A stretch of DNA of 64,000 nucleotides from Mesorhizobium sp. M2D.F.Ca.ET.226.01.1.1 (GTDB taxonomy: Bacteria; Pseudomonadota; Alphaproteobacteria; Rhizobiales; Rhizobiaceae), in the NCBI RefSeq assembly GCF_004022705.2, contig NZ_RZOY02000008.1:62001-126000 (forward strand), given 5' to 3'. A model generated the notes under the pieces. It did not search any database. It saw only the letters and a list, made by a program, of their open reading frames with translations, and was not told the origin of the DNA. A program made the translations under genes and the position numbers. Shown piece by piece: positions 24,937-33,192 of this stretch (position 1 is its first letter; every line of letters begins with the position of its first letter).

Positions 24937-25446
24937 CTAGTCCTCGTCACCGTCCTCGAACTCGCACGCCGCGACATAGATCGCGGCGAGTTTTTCGATG
25001 CCGGCTTGGTCCTCCTTGTCGAAGCGGCCGGGCAGCGGGCTGTCGAGGTCGAGCACGCCGAAGGCGCCTTCGGCGTCGCGCAAGAGCACCACCAGCTCCG
25101 AACGCGAGGCGGTATCGCAGGCGATGTGGCCGGGAAATTCATGCACGTCCTTGATCAGCATCGACATGTCGAGCTCGATTGCCTTGCCGCAGACGCCCTT
25201 GCCTACAGCGATGCGAACGCAGGCTGGCTTGCCCTGGAACGGCCCGAGCACCAGCTCGTCGTCGGAGGCGAGAAAATAGAAGCCGGCCCAGTTGAGGTCA
25301 GGCACCATCTGGTAGATCAGCGCCGCGGTGTTGGCGGCATTGGCGATAGAATCGCCCTCGCCTTCCAGCAACGCTTTCAGTTGCGCGGCCAACTCCTTGT
25401 AGAAGGCGGGCTTATTGGTCGTGTCGATGGCGGTTGCCGAAAACAT
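24937..25446 (-). CDS. Free methionine-(R)-sulfoxide reductase (GAF-domain fRMsr)
   Basis: GAF-fold enzyme of 169 residues that reduces free methionine-R-sulfoxide in the cytoplasm, using thioredoxin. The three characteristic cysteines are visible: C76 in ACVRIAVG, C86 in KGVCGKAI and C110 in GHIACDTASRSELVV. NWAGFYFL is the conserved substrate-pocket stretch. The open frame runs 29 codons further upstream, but the ATG at 25444-25446 starts the conserved protein. The product ends in an acidic tail (EFEDGDED). It is divergent from the GlxA-type regulator (89-base gap). Confidence 0.93.
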   Translation of the reverse strand: MFSATAIDTTNKPAFYKELAAQLKALLEGEGDSIANAANTAALIYQMVPDLNWAGFYFLASDDELVLGPFQGKPACVRIAVGKGVCGKAIELDMSMLIKDVHEFPGHIACDTASRSELVVLLRDAEGAFGVLDLDSPLPGRFDKEDQAGIEKLAAIYVAACEFEDGDED

Positions 25447-25535
25447 AGTGTCGCCTCTCCGTTGCAAGGGCGTCGACGCGCCCGCTAGAGTTTCTTCTCT
25501 GTGCCACCAATGCATCGCCCGGGAAATACACAATT

Positions 25536-26531
25536 GTGAGTGCCGCCCCAGCCAGCCGAAAACGCGACCGAGCCCAACTGGAGACAGCCGAGGCGCCCCT
25601 CACGTTCGCCGTGCTGGTGTTTCCCGGTTTTCCGATGATGGCGTTTTCGTCCGTCATCGAACCGCTGCGCGCCGCCAATGTGCTTGCCGGGCGTGAATGC
25701 TATCGCTGGGTGATCGTCGGTGCCAATCGAGGCACGGTCGAGGCCTCCAACGGCGTCGTCATCCAGCCGGGCTTCTGCGCCGCCGACGCGCCGAAGGTCG
25801 ATCGCATCGTGGTGTGCTCCGGCGGCGATGCCGACCATGTTGTCGCCGACGAGGCGATGAACTGGATCCGCAAAAGCCTGCGCGGCGGCGCACATATCGG
25901 CGCGGTGGCGGATGCCGCGTTCTTCCTGGCCCGCGCCGGTCTGCTCGACGGCCATGCCTGCACCTTGCACTGGACCAGCCAAGCCGCCTTCACCGAGGCT
26001 TTTCCCGATATCGAGCTTCGGCGCGATCTCTTCGTCATCGACCGCAAGCGGTTCACCTCGGCCGGCGGCGTCGGCAGCCTCGACATGATGCTGGAGATCA
26101 TCACGCGCGACTATGGCGCCGAGATCGCGGCGGGTGTGGCGGAATGGTTCGTGCACAGCCCCTTGCGGTCAAGCGTCGACCGCAAGCTGATGCCGCTCAG
26201 ATTGCGCACCGGCGTTCAAAACGAATTGGTGCTATCGGCCATCGCCATCATGGAGGACGCGGTCGAGGAGCGGCTTGGCATGGCCGAGTTGGCGAGGCGG
26301 CTCGGCGTGTCGTCCGACAAGCTCGAGCGCAATTTCCGCGCGGAACTCGATATCTCACCCAACGGCTATTACCGGCGGCTCAGGCTGAAACGTGCCGCCG
26401 ACCTCCTGGCGCATTCGACGCTGATGGTGCGCGACGTGGCGCTGGCCTGCGGCTTTGCCTCGATGTCGAGTTTTGCGCGGGCGTTTCGAGAAGAGCATGG
26501 GCACGCGCCGAAGGCGATGCGAAGGCATTAG
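25536..26531 (+). CDS. GlxA-family AraC-type transcriptional regulator
   Basis: Regulator of 331 residues. The N-terminal DJ-1/PfpI-like domain (about 20-190: VLVFPGFPMMAFSSVIEPLR, VVCSGGDAD, GAVADAAFFLARAGLL) is the amidotransferase-like sensor of the GlxA/ArgR-type subfamily. The C-terminal AraC HTH domain (about 235-330) contains LGMAELARRLGVSSDKLERN and a second helix-turn-helix near VALACGFASMSSFARAFR. The start is a GTG. It precedes the M24, isochorismatase and HSL-hydrolase genes on the same strand, so it may activate them. Relatives control amino-acid, betaine or carnitine catabolism; the inducer is unknown. Confidence 0.9.
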   Translation: MSAAPASRKRDRAQLETAEAPLTFAVLVFPGFPMMAFSSVIEPLRAANVLAGRECYRWVIVGANRGTVEASNGVVIQPGFCAADAPKVDRIVVCSGGDADHVVADEAMNWIRKSLRGGAHIGAVADAAFFLARAGLLDGHACTLHWTSQAAFTEAFPDIELRRDLFVIDRKRFTSAGGVGSLDMMLEIITRDYGAEIAAGVAEWFVHSPLRSSVDRKLMPLRLRTGVQNELVLSAIAIMEDAVEERLGMAELARRLGVSSDKLERNFRAELDISPNGYYRRLRLKRAADLLAHSTLMVRDVALACGFASMSSFARAFREEHGHAPKAMRRH

Positions 26532-26545
26532 GGGACGCGCGCTGC

Positions 26546-26750
26546 GCGATGAGACGTCGGCGGGACAGCGCCCCCCCTCTGTCCTGCCGGACATCTCCCC
26601 CACGAGGGGGGAGATTGGCAGCTTCGCCGCCGGCTCTCCCGTTCAGCGTTGGAGATTGGCGAAAGCGACCGCGACGGCTGATCTCCCCCTCGGGGGATGT
26701 CCGGCTTGTGTGGGTGAGATGTCCGGCAGGACAGAGGGGCGGCGCGAAGG
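26546..26750. repeat. Composite repeat (family B)
   Basis: The left part reads GGCGGGACAGCGCCCC, then CTGTCCTGCCGGACATCTCCCCC and GGGGGGAGATTGG. The right part is a reversed set (CTGATCTCCCCCTCGGGGGATGTCCGG and GAGATGTCCGGCAGGACAGAGGG). The outer CTGTCCTGCCGGACATCTC / GAGATGTCCGGCAGGACAG arms are exact reverse complements. The left part recurs at 29998-30068. It takes up most of the 325-base gap before the M24 gene; no gene is seen there. Confidence 0.85.
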
Positions 26751-26856
26751 ATCACGGCGCTACCCGTTCGTCGTGCGGCATGCGGCACGACATTTGCGGA
26801 ATTCCGCACAAGCTCAAACCCCTGCCCCGCTATGTTCTCCCCATCAGGAGGCCCCC

Positions 26857-28155
26857 ATGAGCATCGTCGTATTCGACCCCGACAGCACCGAGGATGTGGA
26901 TTTCAAGGACCGCGTGCGCCATCCGGCCGCGGCCGATCCGGCTGGCGGCATGTGGCTGTCCGACACCGAGCCGTCCTTCATCGATGCGGATGCGCTGCGT
27001 AAGGGGCGCCTTACCAAGCTGCGCTCTTGGATGCGCGAGGCAGGTTATGGCGGCGTCGTGCTGTTTGACCCTTACAACCAGCGCTACGCCACCGGCTCGC
27101 GCAACATGTTCGGCTATTTCCTGCGCAACTCGACGCGGTATTTCTTCATCCCGACCGACGGGCCGATCGTGCTGTTCGAGTATCCGCAGAGCTACCATGT
27201 CTCGATGGTGCTCGACACGATCGACGAGGCGCGGCCGTCCAAGCTGGTCTGGTCATCCGTCTCCGGTCGCGACGACGAGACCGCCGGGCCGTTCGCCGAC
27301 GAGATAGCCGAGTTGCTCGAGAAGCATGGCGGCGGCTCGATGAAGCTTGGGCTCGACCGCTGCAGCCACCTGCAGGCGCTGGCCCTGGAAAAACGCGGCT
27401 GCGAGGTGAAGGATTGCCAGGGCGAGATTTTGGCCGTGCGCGCGGTAAAGACGCCGGAGGAGGTGAAATGCCTGATGGCCTCGATGGCCGGCGCCGAGGC
27501 CGCGGTGGCTGCGGTGCGCGAGGCGATCAAGCCCGGCGTTTCCGAGAACGAGCTGTTCGCCATCATGTATGGCGAGGTCATCCGCCAGGGCGGCGAGTTC
27601 ATCGAGACGCGCCTGCTGACATCGGGACAGCGCACCAATCCGTGGTTCAATGAGGCGAGCGGCCGCAAGATCCGGCCGGGAGAGTTGCTGGCGCTCGATA
27701 CCGACACGATCGGCTGCTACGGCTATTATTCGGACTTCTCGCGCACTTTTCGCTGCGGGCCGGGCAAGCCGACGCCCTACCAGAAGTCGCTCTACCGCAT
27801 GGCGCACGACCAGGTGCAGCACAATATCTCAATCGTGAAGCCCGGCATGGCCTTCCGCGAGATTGCCGAGAAGGCGTGGAAGATTCCCGACCGCTTCGTC
27901 GACCAGCGCTACACGTCGGTCATGCATGGCGTCGGCATGCATGGCGAGACGCCGTTCATCGCGCATGCGATGGACTACGAGACCTATGGCCGCGACGGCA
28001 TCATCGTGCCCGGCATGGTGGTGAGTGTGGAGAGTTATATCGGCGAGAAGGGCGGCCGCGAGGGCGTCAAGCTGGAGGACGAGATTCTGATCACCGAGAC
28101 CGGCACCGAACTGCTCTCGCGGTTTCCTTATGAAGACGAATTTCTTGACAAGTAG
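26857..28155 (+). CDS. M24-family (creatinase/prolidase-fold) protein, DddP-like subfamily
   Basis: 432 residues from ATG 26857, with AGGAG six bases upstream; the frame extends upstream only through repeat DNA. A creatinase-type N-terminal domain (YGGVVLFDPYNQRYATGSRNM) precedes the pita-bread domain. The metal ligands are apparent: D281 and D283 (LDTDT), D293 (YSDFSR), H357 (MHGVGMHGE), E392 (VESYIG) and E407 (KLEDEIL). From memory, these spacings and stretches such as GGEFIETRLLTSGQRTNPWF match the DMSP lyase DddP. However, the DddP base (Asp in HGVGLCDE) is Gly363 here (HGVGMHGE), so DMSP cleavage is doubtful and a peptidase or other hydrolase is more likely. Lies upstream of two hydrolase genes, probably one operon. 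Confidence 0.85.
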   Translation: MSIVVFDPDSTEDVDFKDRVRHPAAADPAGGMWLSDTEPSFIDADALRKGRLTKLRSWMREAGYGGVVLFDPYNQRYATGSRNMFGYFLRNSTRYFFIPTDGPIVLFEYPQSYHVSMVLDTIDEARPSKLVWSSVSGRDDETAGPFADEIAELLEKHGGGSMKLGLDRCSHLQALALEKRGCEVKDCQGEILAVRAVKTPEEVKCLMASMAGAEAAVAAVREAIKPGVSENELFAIMYGEVIRQGGEFIETRLLTSGQRTNPWFNEASGRKIRPGELLALDTDTIGCYGYYSDFSRTFRCGPGKPTPYQKSLYRMAHDQVQHNISIVKPGMAFREIAEKAWKIPDRFVDQRYTSVMHGVGMHGETPFIAHAMDYETYGRDGIIVPGMVVSVESYIGEKGGREGVKLEDEILITETGTELLSRFPYEDEFLDK

Positions 28156-28182
28156 CGCCCACGCACCGACAGCACATTCCGC

Positions 28183-28860
28183 ATGAAAACGCCCATTTCC
28201 ATCCGGCGCGGCACGGTGGCCGCGGTGTTCATCGATCTCCAGGAGGAGCATCGCAAGGACAAACGCTATCTGGTCGAAGGCTTTGCCGACATCCTTGCCA
28301 ACGTGCAGCGCCTGCAGGAGGCGGCGCGGCGCAATTTCGTGCCGCTTTACCACTGGGCCTATATCGTCAATCTCGCCGAGGCACGGCCGTTCCACCCTGT
28401 GGACCACAGTGGCAAATCGGCCTTCTCCGACAAGGACGATCCGCTGACGGCGATCTGCCATGAAGTGGCGCCCCAGAACGGCGAAGCCATGCTGGTCAAG
28501 CAGGAGGCCAGCGCCTTCGGCAAGAACGATTTCGCTGACAAGCTCAAGGCAGCCGGCATCGAATGGCTCGTGATCGCCGGCGTCTGGACCGAGGCCTGCA
28601 TCGACGCCACGGTGAAGGACGCGGTGGCGCGCGGCTTTCGCGTGCTGCTGGTCAAGGACGCCTGCGGCAGCGCGAGCGCGGCCATGCACCAGACCGGCAT
28701 CCTCAACCTCGCCAACCGGCTCTATGGCGGCGCCGTCACCAACACGCTCGATGCCTGCCGGCTGCTGGCCGGCGACACGGTGAAGGTCTGGCAGGTCGAG
28801 GGCTCGGTGCCGCTGCGCTTCACCTTCGAGAACGCGGCGCGGCTTTACATGGAGCTCTGA
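28183..28860 (+). CDS. Isochorismatase-family cysteine hydrolase
   Basis: 225-residue amidohydrolase-like protein of the isochorismatase superfamily. The catalytic triad is complete: D18 in FIDLQ, K106 in LVKQEASAF and C139 in GVWTEACIDATVKDA, followed by the conserved cis-peptide-like region. Members hydrolyse nicotinamide, N-carbamoyl compounds, biuret and related substrates; the sequence does not say which. It follows the M24 gene by 27 bases and precedes the HSL-type hydrolase by 6 bases, so all three are likely one transcript acting on one nitrogen-containing substrate. Confidence 0.88.
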   Translation: MKTPISIRRGTVAAVFIDLQEEHRKDKRYLVEGFADILANVQRLQEAARRNFVPLYHWAYIVNLAEARPFHPVDHSGKSAFSDKDDPLTAICHEVAPQNGEAMLVKQEASAFGKNDFADKLKAAGIEWLVIAGVWTEACIDATVKDAVARGFRVLLVKDACGSASAAMHQTGILNLANRLYGGAVTNTLDACRLLAGDTVKVWQVEGSVPLRFTFENAARLYMEL

Positions 28861-28866
28861 CGGGCA

Positions 28867-29874
28867 GTGGCCGGCAACCCAACTGACCCTGCGAGCCGCG
28901 GCATATATGCCGACCGGCTCGACCCGGAACTCTGGAACTATATCGACAAGGTCAACAGTTGGTACCCGCCCGAAACCGTGGCAGCACCGATCGCAGAGCA
29001 GCGCGCGGTCTATGACCGGATGTGCGGGGCCTTTCACCAAGGTCGCCCGGATGGTGTGACAGCCAGCGATGGCGTCGTCGCCACGGCGGCGCATGCGATC
29101 GCGGTCCGCCGCTACCGCATGGCGAACAAGGCGGCAGCGGCGGTCGTCATCTACTATCACGGCGGCGGCTTTGTGCTCGGCAACCTCGACAGCCATGACG
29201 ACATCTGCGCCGAGATCTGCACCGGCACCGGTTTCGAGGTTGTGGCGGCCGACTACCGGCTGGCGCCGGAGCACCTCCATCCGGCCTCCTTCGACGATGC
29301 GCTGGCCGTGTTCGAATGGGTCGCCGCGACAAGCGCGGTGCCGATCGTGCTTTGTGGCGAAAGCGCCGGCGGCAACCTGGCCGCGGCGGTGGCGCAGGCG
29401 ACGCGGCTGCATGCGCGGCATGCCGTTGGCCAGATGTTGATCTATCCGGGGCTGGGCGGCGACGAGACCGGACGCTCCTATGTCGAGCATGCCGAAGCGC
29501 CGCTGCTCACCGTCAGCGACATCGAATTCTACCGTCGCATCCGCTCCGCGCCCGGGCAGTCGGCGAACGATCCAACGTTTTCGCCACTCAGGGACCGCGA
29601 CTTCTCCGGCCTGCCGCCGACAGTGATCGTCACCGCCGAGTGCGACCCGCTGTCGTCGGACGGCGAGGCCTATCGCGACCGCATCCTTGACGCCGGCGGG
29701 TGGGCAACATGGCGCGAAGAACCACGGCTGGTGCACTCCTTCCTGCGCGCCCGCCCGACTGTGCCGCGCGCGGCGGAAGCGTTTGCGCGGATTGTCAGCG
29801 ACATTGCTAGGCTGGGCGCCAGCGATGAAGCGCTGATCTCCTCCCTTGTGGGGGTTGAGGAGCGGTCCGCGTAG
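28867..29874 (+). CDS. HSL-family alpha/beta hydrolase (esterase)
   Basis: 335-residue cytoplasmic carboxylesterase-like enzyme. The oxyanion motif HGGG is at 98-101 (IYYHGGGFVLGNLDSHDD), the nucleophile S166 lies in CGESAGGN, and the acid and base are likely in VTAECDPLSSDG and LVHSFLRARP. DYRLAPEHLHPA is the usual HSL stretch. The start is a GTG six bases after the isochorismatase stop codon. It ends the three-gene hydrolase set. The substrate is unknown; an ester or lactone intermediate of the same pathway is a guess. Confidence 0.87.
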   Translation: MAGNPTDPASRGIYADRLDPELWNYIDKVNSWYPPETVAAPIAEQRAVYDRMCGAFHQGRPDGVTASDGVVATAAHAIAVRRYRMANKAAAAVVIYYHGGGFVLGNLDSHDDICAEICTGTGFEVVAADYRLAPEHLHPASFDDALAVFEWVAATSAVPIVLCGESAGGNLAAAVAQATRLHARHAVGQMLIYPGLGGDETGRSYVEHAEAPLLTVSDIEFYRRIRSAPGQSANDPTFSPLRDRDFSGLPPTVIVTAECDPLSSDGEAYRDRILDAGGWATWREEPRLVHSFLRARPTVPRAAEAFARIVSDIARLGASDEALISSLVGVEERSA

Positions 29875-30224
29875 CGGACAGGAAGCCAATTGCTTGGCTT
29901 TCCGAGCGACGAAACAAGCAGGCCAGAGGGGGCGTGAAGGATCGCGACCCTTCGGCTTCCTAGCCTTCCAAACCATCTGCAATATAGTTCCAATCAGTTG
30001 AGACGCTGGCGGGACAGCGCCCCCCTTTGCCCTGCCGGGCATCTCCCCCAAGGGGGAGATTGGGTGTATACCCTGCGGAACAGCGCACAAGAACTGCGGA
30101 AAACCAAACATTTCGCTGCCGAAAGCAGACCTATCATCCCCTCAGCAGGCAATGGCGCCCCGGCGGTCGCATCCGCCCCCCGCGCCTGACGATCCCGGGG
30201 CGCCCAACGACAGAGGGAACGACG
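29875..30224. other. Gene-free gap containing a family B repeat
   Basis: About 350 bases with no credible gene. From 29998 to 30068 it carries a copy of the left half of the repeat at 26546 (GGCGGGACAGCGCCCCCC, CCTGCCGGGCATCTCCCCCAAGGGGGAGATTGG). Before that, a decayed repeat-like tract with a CTCCCTTGTGGGGG hairpin and GGTCCGCGTAGCGGAC lies at about 29838-29882. The promoter of the binding-protein gene is probably near its right end. Confidence 0.6.
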
Positions 30225-31865
30225 ATGAAATTCATGCTCACCGACAGGAAACTGCACCCGCGGGCCAAGCCGACCGCAGACGATTTCAAGACGGGTGCGA
30301 TCAGCCGGCGCGAATACCTCGCGCTGATGGCCGGCTTTGGCGTCAGCGCCGCCGGCGCGATGGCGCTGGGTGGCATTGTCCCCTCGCCTGCCCGCGCCGC
30401 CGAGCCGAAAAAGGGCGGCGTGCTGCGCGTCGCGATGAACGTCAAAGGCTTCAAGGATCCGCGCACCTTCGACGGCGTTGAGATGTCGAATGTCGCGCGC
30501 CAATGCAACGAATATCTGGTGCGCTGGAACACCGACTTCTCCTTTGAGCCTTGGCTGCTGGAAAGCTGGGAAACCAGCGACGACGCCAAGACGATCACGC
30601 TGCACGTGCGCAAAGGCATCACCTGGTCGAATGGCGACACTTTCAACGCCGACGACGTTATCCACAACCTCAACCGCTGGTGCGACGCCTCCGTCGCCGG
30701 CAATTCGGTCGCCGCGCGCATGGGCGCGCTGGTCAATGCCGACACCAAGAAGCCGGTCGATGGCGGCATCCAGAAGGTCGACGACTACACCGTCAAGCTC
30801 AACCTGCCCAAGCCCGACATCTCGCTGATCGCCGGCATAGCCGACTATCCGGCGCTGATCATGCACCGCTCCTATGAGGGCGACGGCGACCCGAAGAAGG
30901 CTTTGGCCATCACCACCGGCCCTTGCGAACTGGTGAGTTGGGACGCCGAGATCGGCGCGGAGGTGAGGCGCAAGGACAAGCCCTGGTGGAAGGGCGAGTT
31001 CTATCTCGACGGCATCAAATGGGTCGACTACGGCTCCGACCCCAACGCCACGCTGTCGGCCTTCGAATCCGGCGAGATCGACACCGATCACGAGACCGCG
31101 TCGGATGCCGTCTCGCAGACCGACAAGATGGGCCTGCAGAATTCGGAAATCGCCACCGGCTCGACCATCGTGGCGCGCTTCAATGTCTCCAACGCGCCCT
31201 ATGACGACGTCAAGGTGCGCCGCGCCGCCCAGCTTGCCGTCGACAATGTGGCGGTGCTGAAGCTCGGCCTCGACGGCCGCGGAAAACCCGCCGACAACCA
31301 TCATGTCGGCCCCATGCATCCGGAATTCGCCGATATCGGCCCTACGGTGCGCGATATCGAACAGGCCAAGAAGCTGATCGCGGAAGCCGGCAAGGCCGAT
31401 CATGAATATGAGCTGATCTCGGTCGACATCGAATGGCAAAAGAGCACCGCCGACGCCATCGCGGCGCAAATCCGCGAGGCGGGTCTCAAGATCAAGCGCA
31501 CCGTGCTGCCGGCCGCGACCTTCTGGAACGACTGGAGCAAGTTCCCCTATTCTTGCACCGAATGGCTCGGCCGTCCGCTCGGCGTGCAGGTGCTTGCGCT
31601 CGCCTACAAATCGGGCGCGGCCTGGAACGAAAGCGCCTATGCGAACAAGGAGTTCGACGAGCTTCTCGACAAGGCGCTGGCAACGCCTGACGCCGCCCAG
31701 CGCAAGGAGATCATGGCCAAGATCGAGCAGAATTTGCGCGACTCCGGCATCATCATCCAGCCCTATTGGCGCTCGGTCTACCGCACCTATCGCAAGGGCG
31801 TGCAGGGCTGCGAACAGCACCAGTCGCTAGAGCAGCATTTCGAGAAAGTGTGGTTGGAGTCCTGA
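30225..31865 (+). CDS. Tat-exported peptide/oligopeptide-type ABC substrate-binding protein
   Basis: Periplasmic solute-binding protein of the SBP_bac_5 (DppA/OppA) type, 546 residues. ATG 30225 has GAGGG upstream. A long N-region (about 27 residues) leads to a twin-arginine motif, SRREYLALMAGFG (R28, R29), and a cleavage region near ARAAE, so Tat export is predicted. The mature part starts KKGGVLRVAMN and has the usual family pattern (LVRWNTDFSFEPWLLESWE, WSNGDTFNADDVIHNLNRW). No permease or ATPase gene adjoins it. It follows the hydrolase genes, so it may bind their peptide- or amide-like substrate. It has its own terminator. Confidence 0.88.
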   Translation: MKFMLTDRKLHPRAKPTADDFKTGAISRREYLALMAGFGVSAAGAMALGGIVPSPARAAEPKKGGVLRVAMNVKGFKDPRTFDGVEMSNVARQCNEYLVRWNTDFSFEPWLLESWETSDDAKTITLHVRKGITWSNGDTFNADDVIHNLNRWCDASVAGNSVAARMGALVNADTKKPVDGGIQKVDDYTVKLNLPKPDISLIAGIADYPALIMHRSYEGDGDPKKALAITTGPCELVSWDAEIGAEVRRKDKPWWKGEFYLDGIKWVDYGSDPNATLSAFESGEIDTDHETASDAVSQTDKMGLQNSEIATGSTIVARFNVSNAPYDDVKVRRAAQLAVDNVAVLKLGLDGRGKPADNHHVGPMHPEFADIGPTVRDIEQAKKLIAEAGKADHEYELISVDIEWQKSTADAIAAQIREAGLKIKRTVLPAATFWNDWSKFPYSCTEWLGRPLGVQVLALAYKSGAAWNESAYANKEFDELLDKALATPDAAQRKEIMAKIEQNLRDSGIIIQPYWRSVYRTYRKGVQGCEQHQSLEQHFEKVWLES

Positions 31866-31883
31866 TCCTCCCGGGACGGCACG

Positions 31884-31924
31884 CGGCCGGCGCGGCGTTA
31901 AAAGCGGCGCCGGCCGTTGCTTTT
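31884..31924 (+). terminator. Intrinsic terminator after the binding-protein gene
   Basis: CGGCCGGCGC (31884-31893) and GCGCCGGCCG (31907-31916) form a 10-base-pair GC-rich stem, then TTGCTTTT. It separates the binding-protein gene from the convergent LacI gene. Confidence 0.75.
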
Positions 31925-31930
31925 CAGGGC

Positions 31931-32989
31931 TCAAGCCTCTGAAGGGCCGACCGACATCCGCTCGATGATCGTCGTGGGGAGCACGATCCTTTCGGGCGGC
32001 CGGTCGTCGCCTTTCAGGCGGCGTATCAACAACTCTGCCACCGATTTGCCCAGCGCATAGACCGGCTGGTCGATGACCGTGATCGGCGGCGTGGTGACGC
32101 TCGTCCAGTCGGCATTGTGGAAGGTGATCAGCGATATGTCGCGCGGGATGCTAAGGCCGCATTCACGGATCGCCTTGAACAGATCCAGCGCCACGACGCT
32201 GTCCGACGCCAGGATCGCGGTCGGCCGGTCCTCGCTGCCGAGCAGGCGCTGCATCGCGGCATTCGCTTGCTCCGATCGTCCGCTGCCGAAATGGATGTTG
32301 CGATCCGCCCTCGCTATGCCCGCTTCGCGGCAGGCATCGAGGAAGCCGAGGATGCGCTCACGCACGGTGGAAGTATTGATCTTTGAGGCGGCGCCGCGAA
32401 ACTCCCCCGACAGGACGGCGGCGGTGACATAGGCGATCCGTCTGTGCCCTGCTTGCGTGAGCAGGCGCGTGGCCCGCAGCGCGGCATTGCGGTCGTCGAC
32501 CGTGACAGTGTCGACGGCAAGCTCCGGCAGGGCGCGGTCGAGCAGCGCCAGCGGGCAAGCGATCTCCTTGAGATGTGCGATCTCGCCGGATTGGGCCGGC
32601 GTCACGATCAAGCCGTCGACCTGCTTTGCCAGGAGGACGCGGATAGCATTCTTCTCCGCCTCGACGTCTTCGCCTGAATTGGCGAGGATGACGTTGATGC
32701 CCGACAAGCGCGCCACGTCGCTGATGCCGCGCACGGCAAGCGAGAAGAACGGGTTCTCGATATCGCCGACGACCACGCCGATGCTGCCGGAACGCCCGGT
32801 CGTCATGCTGCGCGCGAGCTCGTTCGGCCGGTAGTCGAGCGCCCTGGCGGCTTCCAGCACGGCCGCGCGGACCGTCTCGCTCACGGTGCCGTAACCGCCC
32901 AGCACGCGCGCCGCCGTCGCCTTCGAAACCTTGGCTTCGCGGGCGACGTCGCTAACGGTGACGGAAGGAGCCTTGGGTGGGCGCTTCAT
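31931..32989 (-). CDS. LacI-family transcriptional regulator
   Basis: 352-residue repressor. The LacI HTH is at about 10-30 (VTVSDVAREAKVSKATAARVL), followed by the hinge helix region (ALDYRPNELARSM). The periplasmic-binding-fold effector domain runs from about 68 to the end (SIGVVVGDIENPFFS, LIVTPAQSGE, RPTAILASDSVVALDLF). It is divergent from the amino-acid ABC operon, with two palindromic operators between them, so it very likely represses that operon and itself. The ligand is unknown; the neighbouring oxidase suggests an amino acid or derivative. Confidence 0.93.
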   Translation of the reverse strand: MKRPPKAPSVTVSDVAREAKVSKATAARVLGGYGTVSETVRAAVLEAARALDYRPNELARSMTTGRSGSIGVVVGDIENPFFSLAVRGISDVARLSGINVILANSGEDVEAEKNAIRVLLAKQVDGLIVTPAQSGEIAHLKEIACPLALLDRALPELAVDTVTVDDRNAALRATRLLTQAGHRRIAYVTAAVLSGEFRGAASKINTSTVRERILGFLDACREAGIARADRNIHFGSGRSEQANAAMQRLLGSEDRPTAILASDSVVALDLFKAIRECGLSIPRDISLITFHNADWTSVTTPPITVIDQPVYALGKSVAELLIRRLKGDDRPPERIVLPTTIIERMSVGPSEA

Positions 32990-33050
32990 TTCTTGGAAAT
33001 CGCTTTCAAATTCGTTGACGGATGGTCGTCGCTGTGCCTACAAATGTCAA

Positions 33051-33084
33051 GAGACCGGTCTCATTCACATTTGAGACCGGTCTC
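33051..33084. promoter_or_regulatory. Tandem LacI operators (GAGACCGGTCTC x2)
   Basis: Two identical, perfectly palindromic 12-mers, GAGACCGGTCTC, lie at 33051-33062 and 33073-33084. Their centres are 22 bases apart, about two helix turns. They sit in the 203-base gap between the LacI gene and the ABC operon. The central CCGG with flanking symmetric bases is typical of LacI-family operators. Confidence 0.85.
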
Positions 33085-33192
33085 ACAAGAAAAGAGCGCC
33101 TGAGAGGCGCCGCATCGAAAACCCTGTCGAATTGACCGCCGGGCCGTCTCGAAAGCCCGGCTTGAACCGATCTTCGGAGTGGAGAACAACCA

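Noticed and set aside
26857..28155. Calling the M24 gene dddP (DMSP lyase)
   Set aside because: The metal site fits, but the catalytic Asp position appears to be Gly; the symbol would overstate the evidence.
29994..31820. 608-codon minus-strand frame across the binding-protein gene
   Set aside because: Antisense to a clear SBP_bac_5 protein and reads into repeat DNA; no motif.
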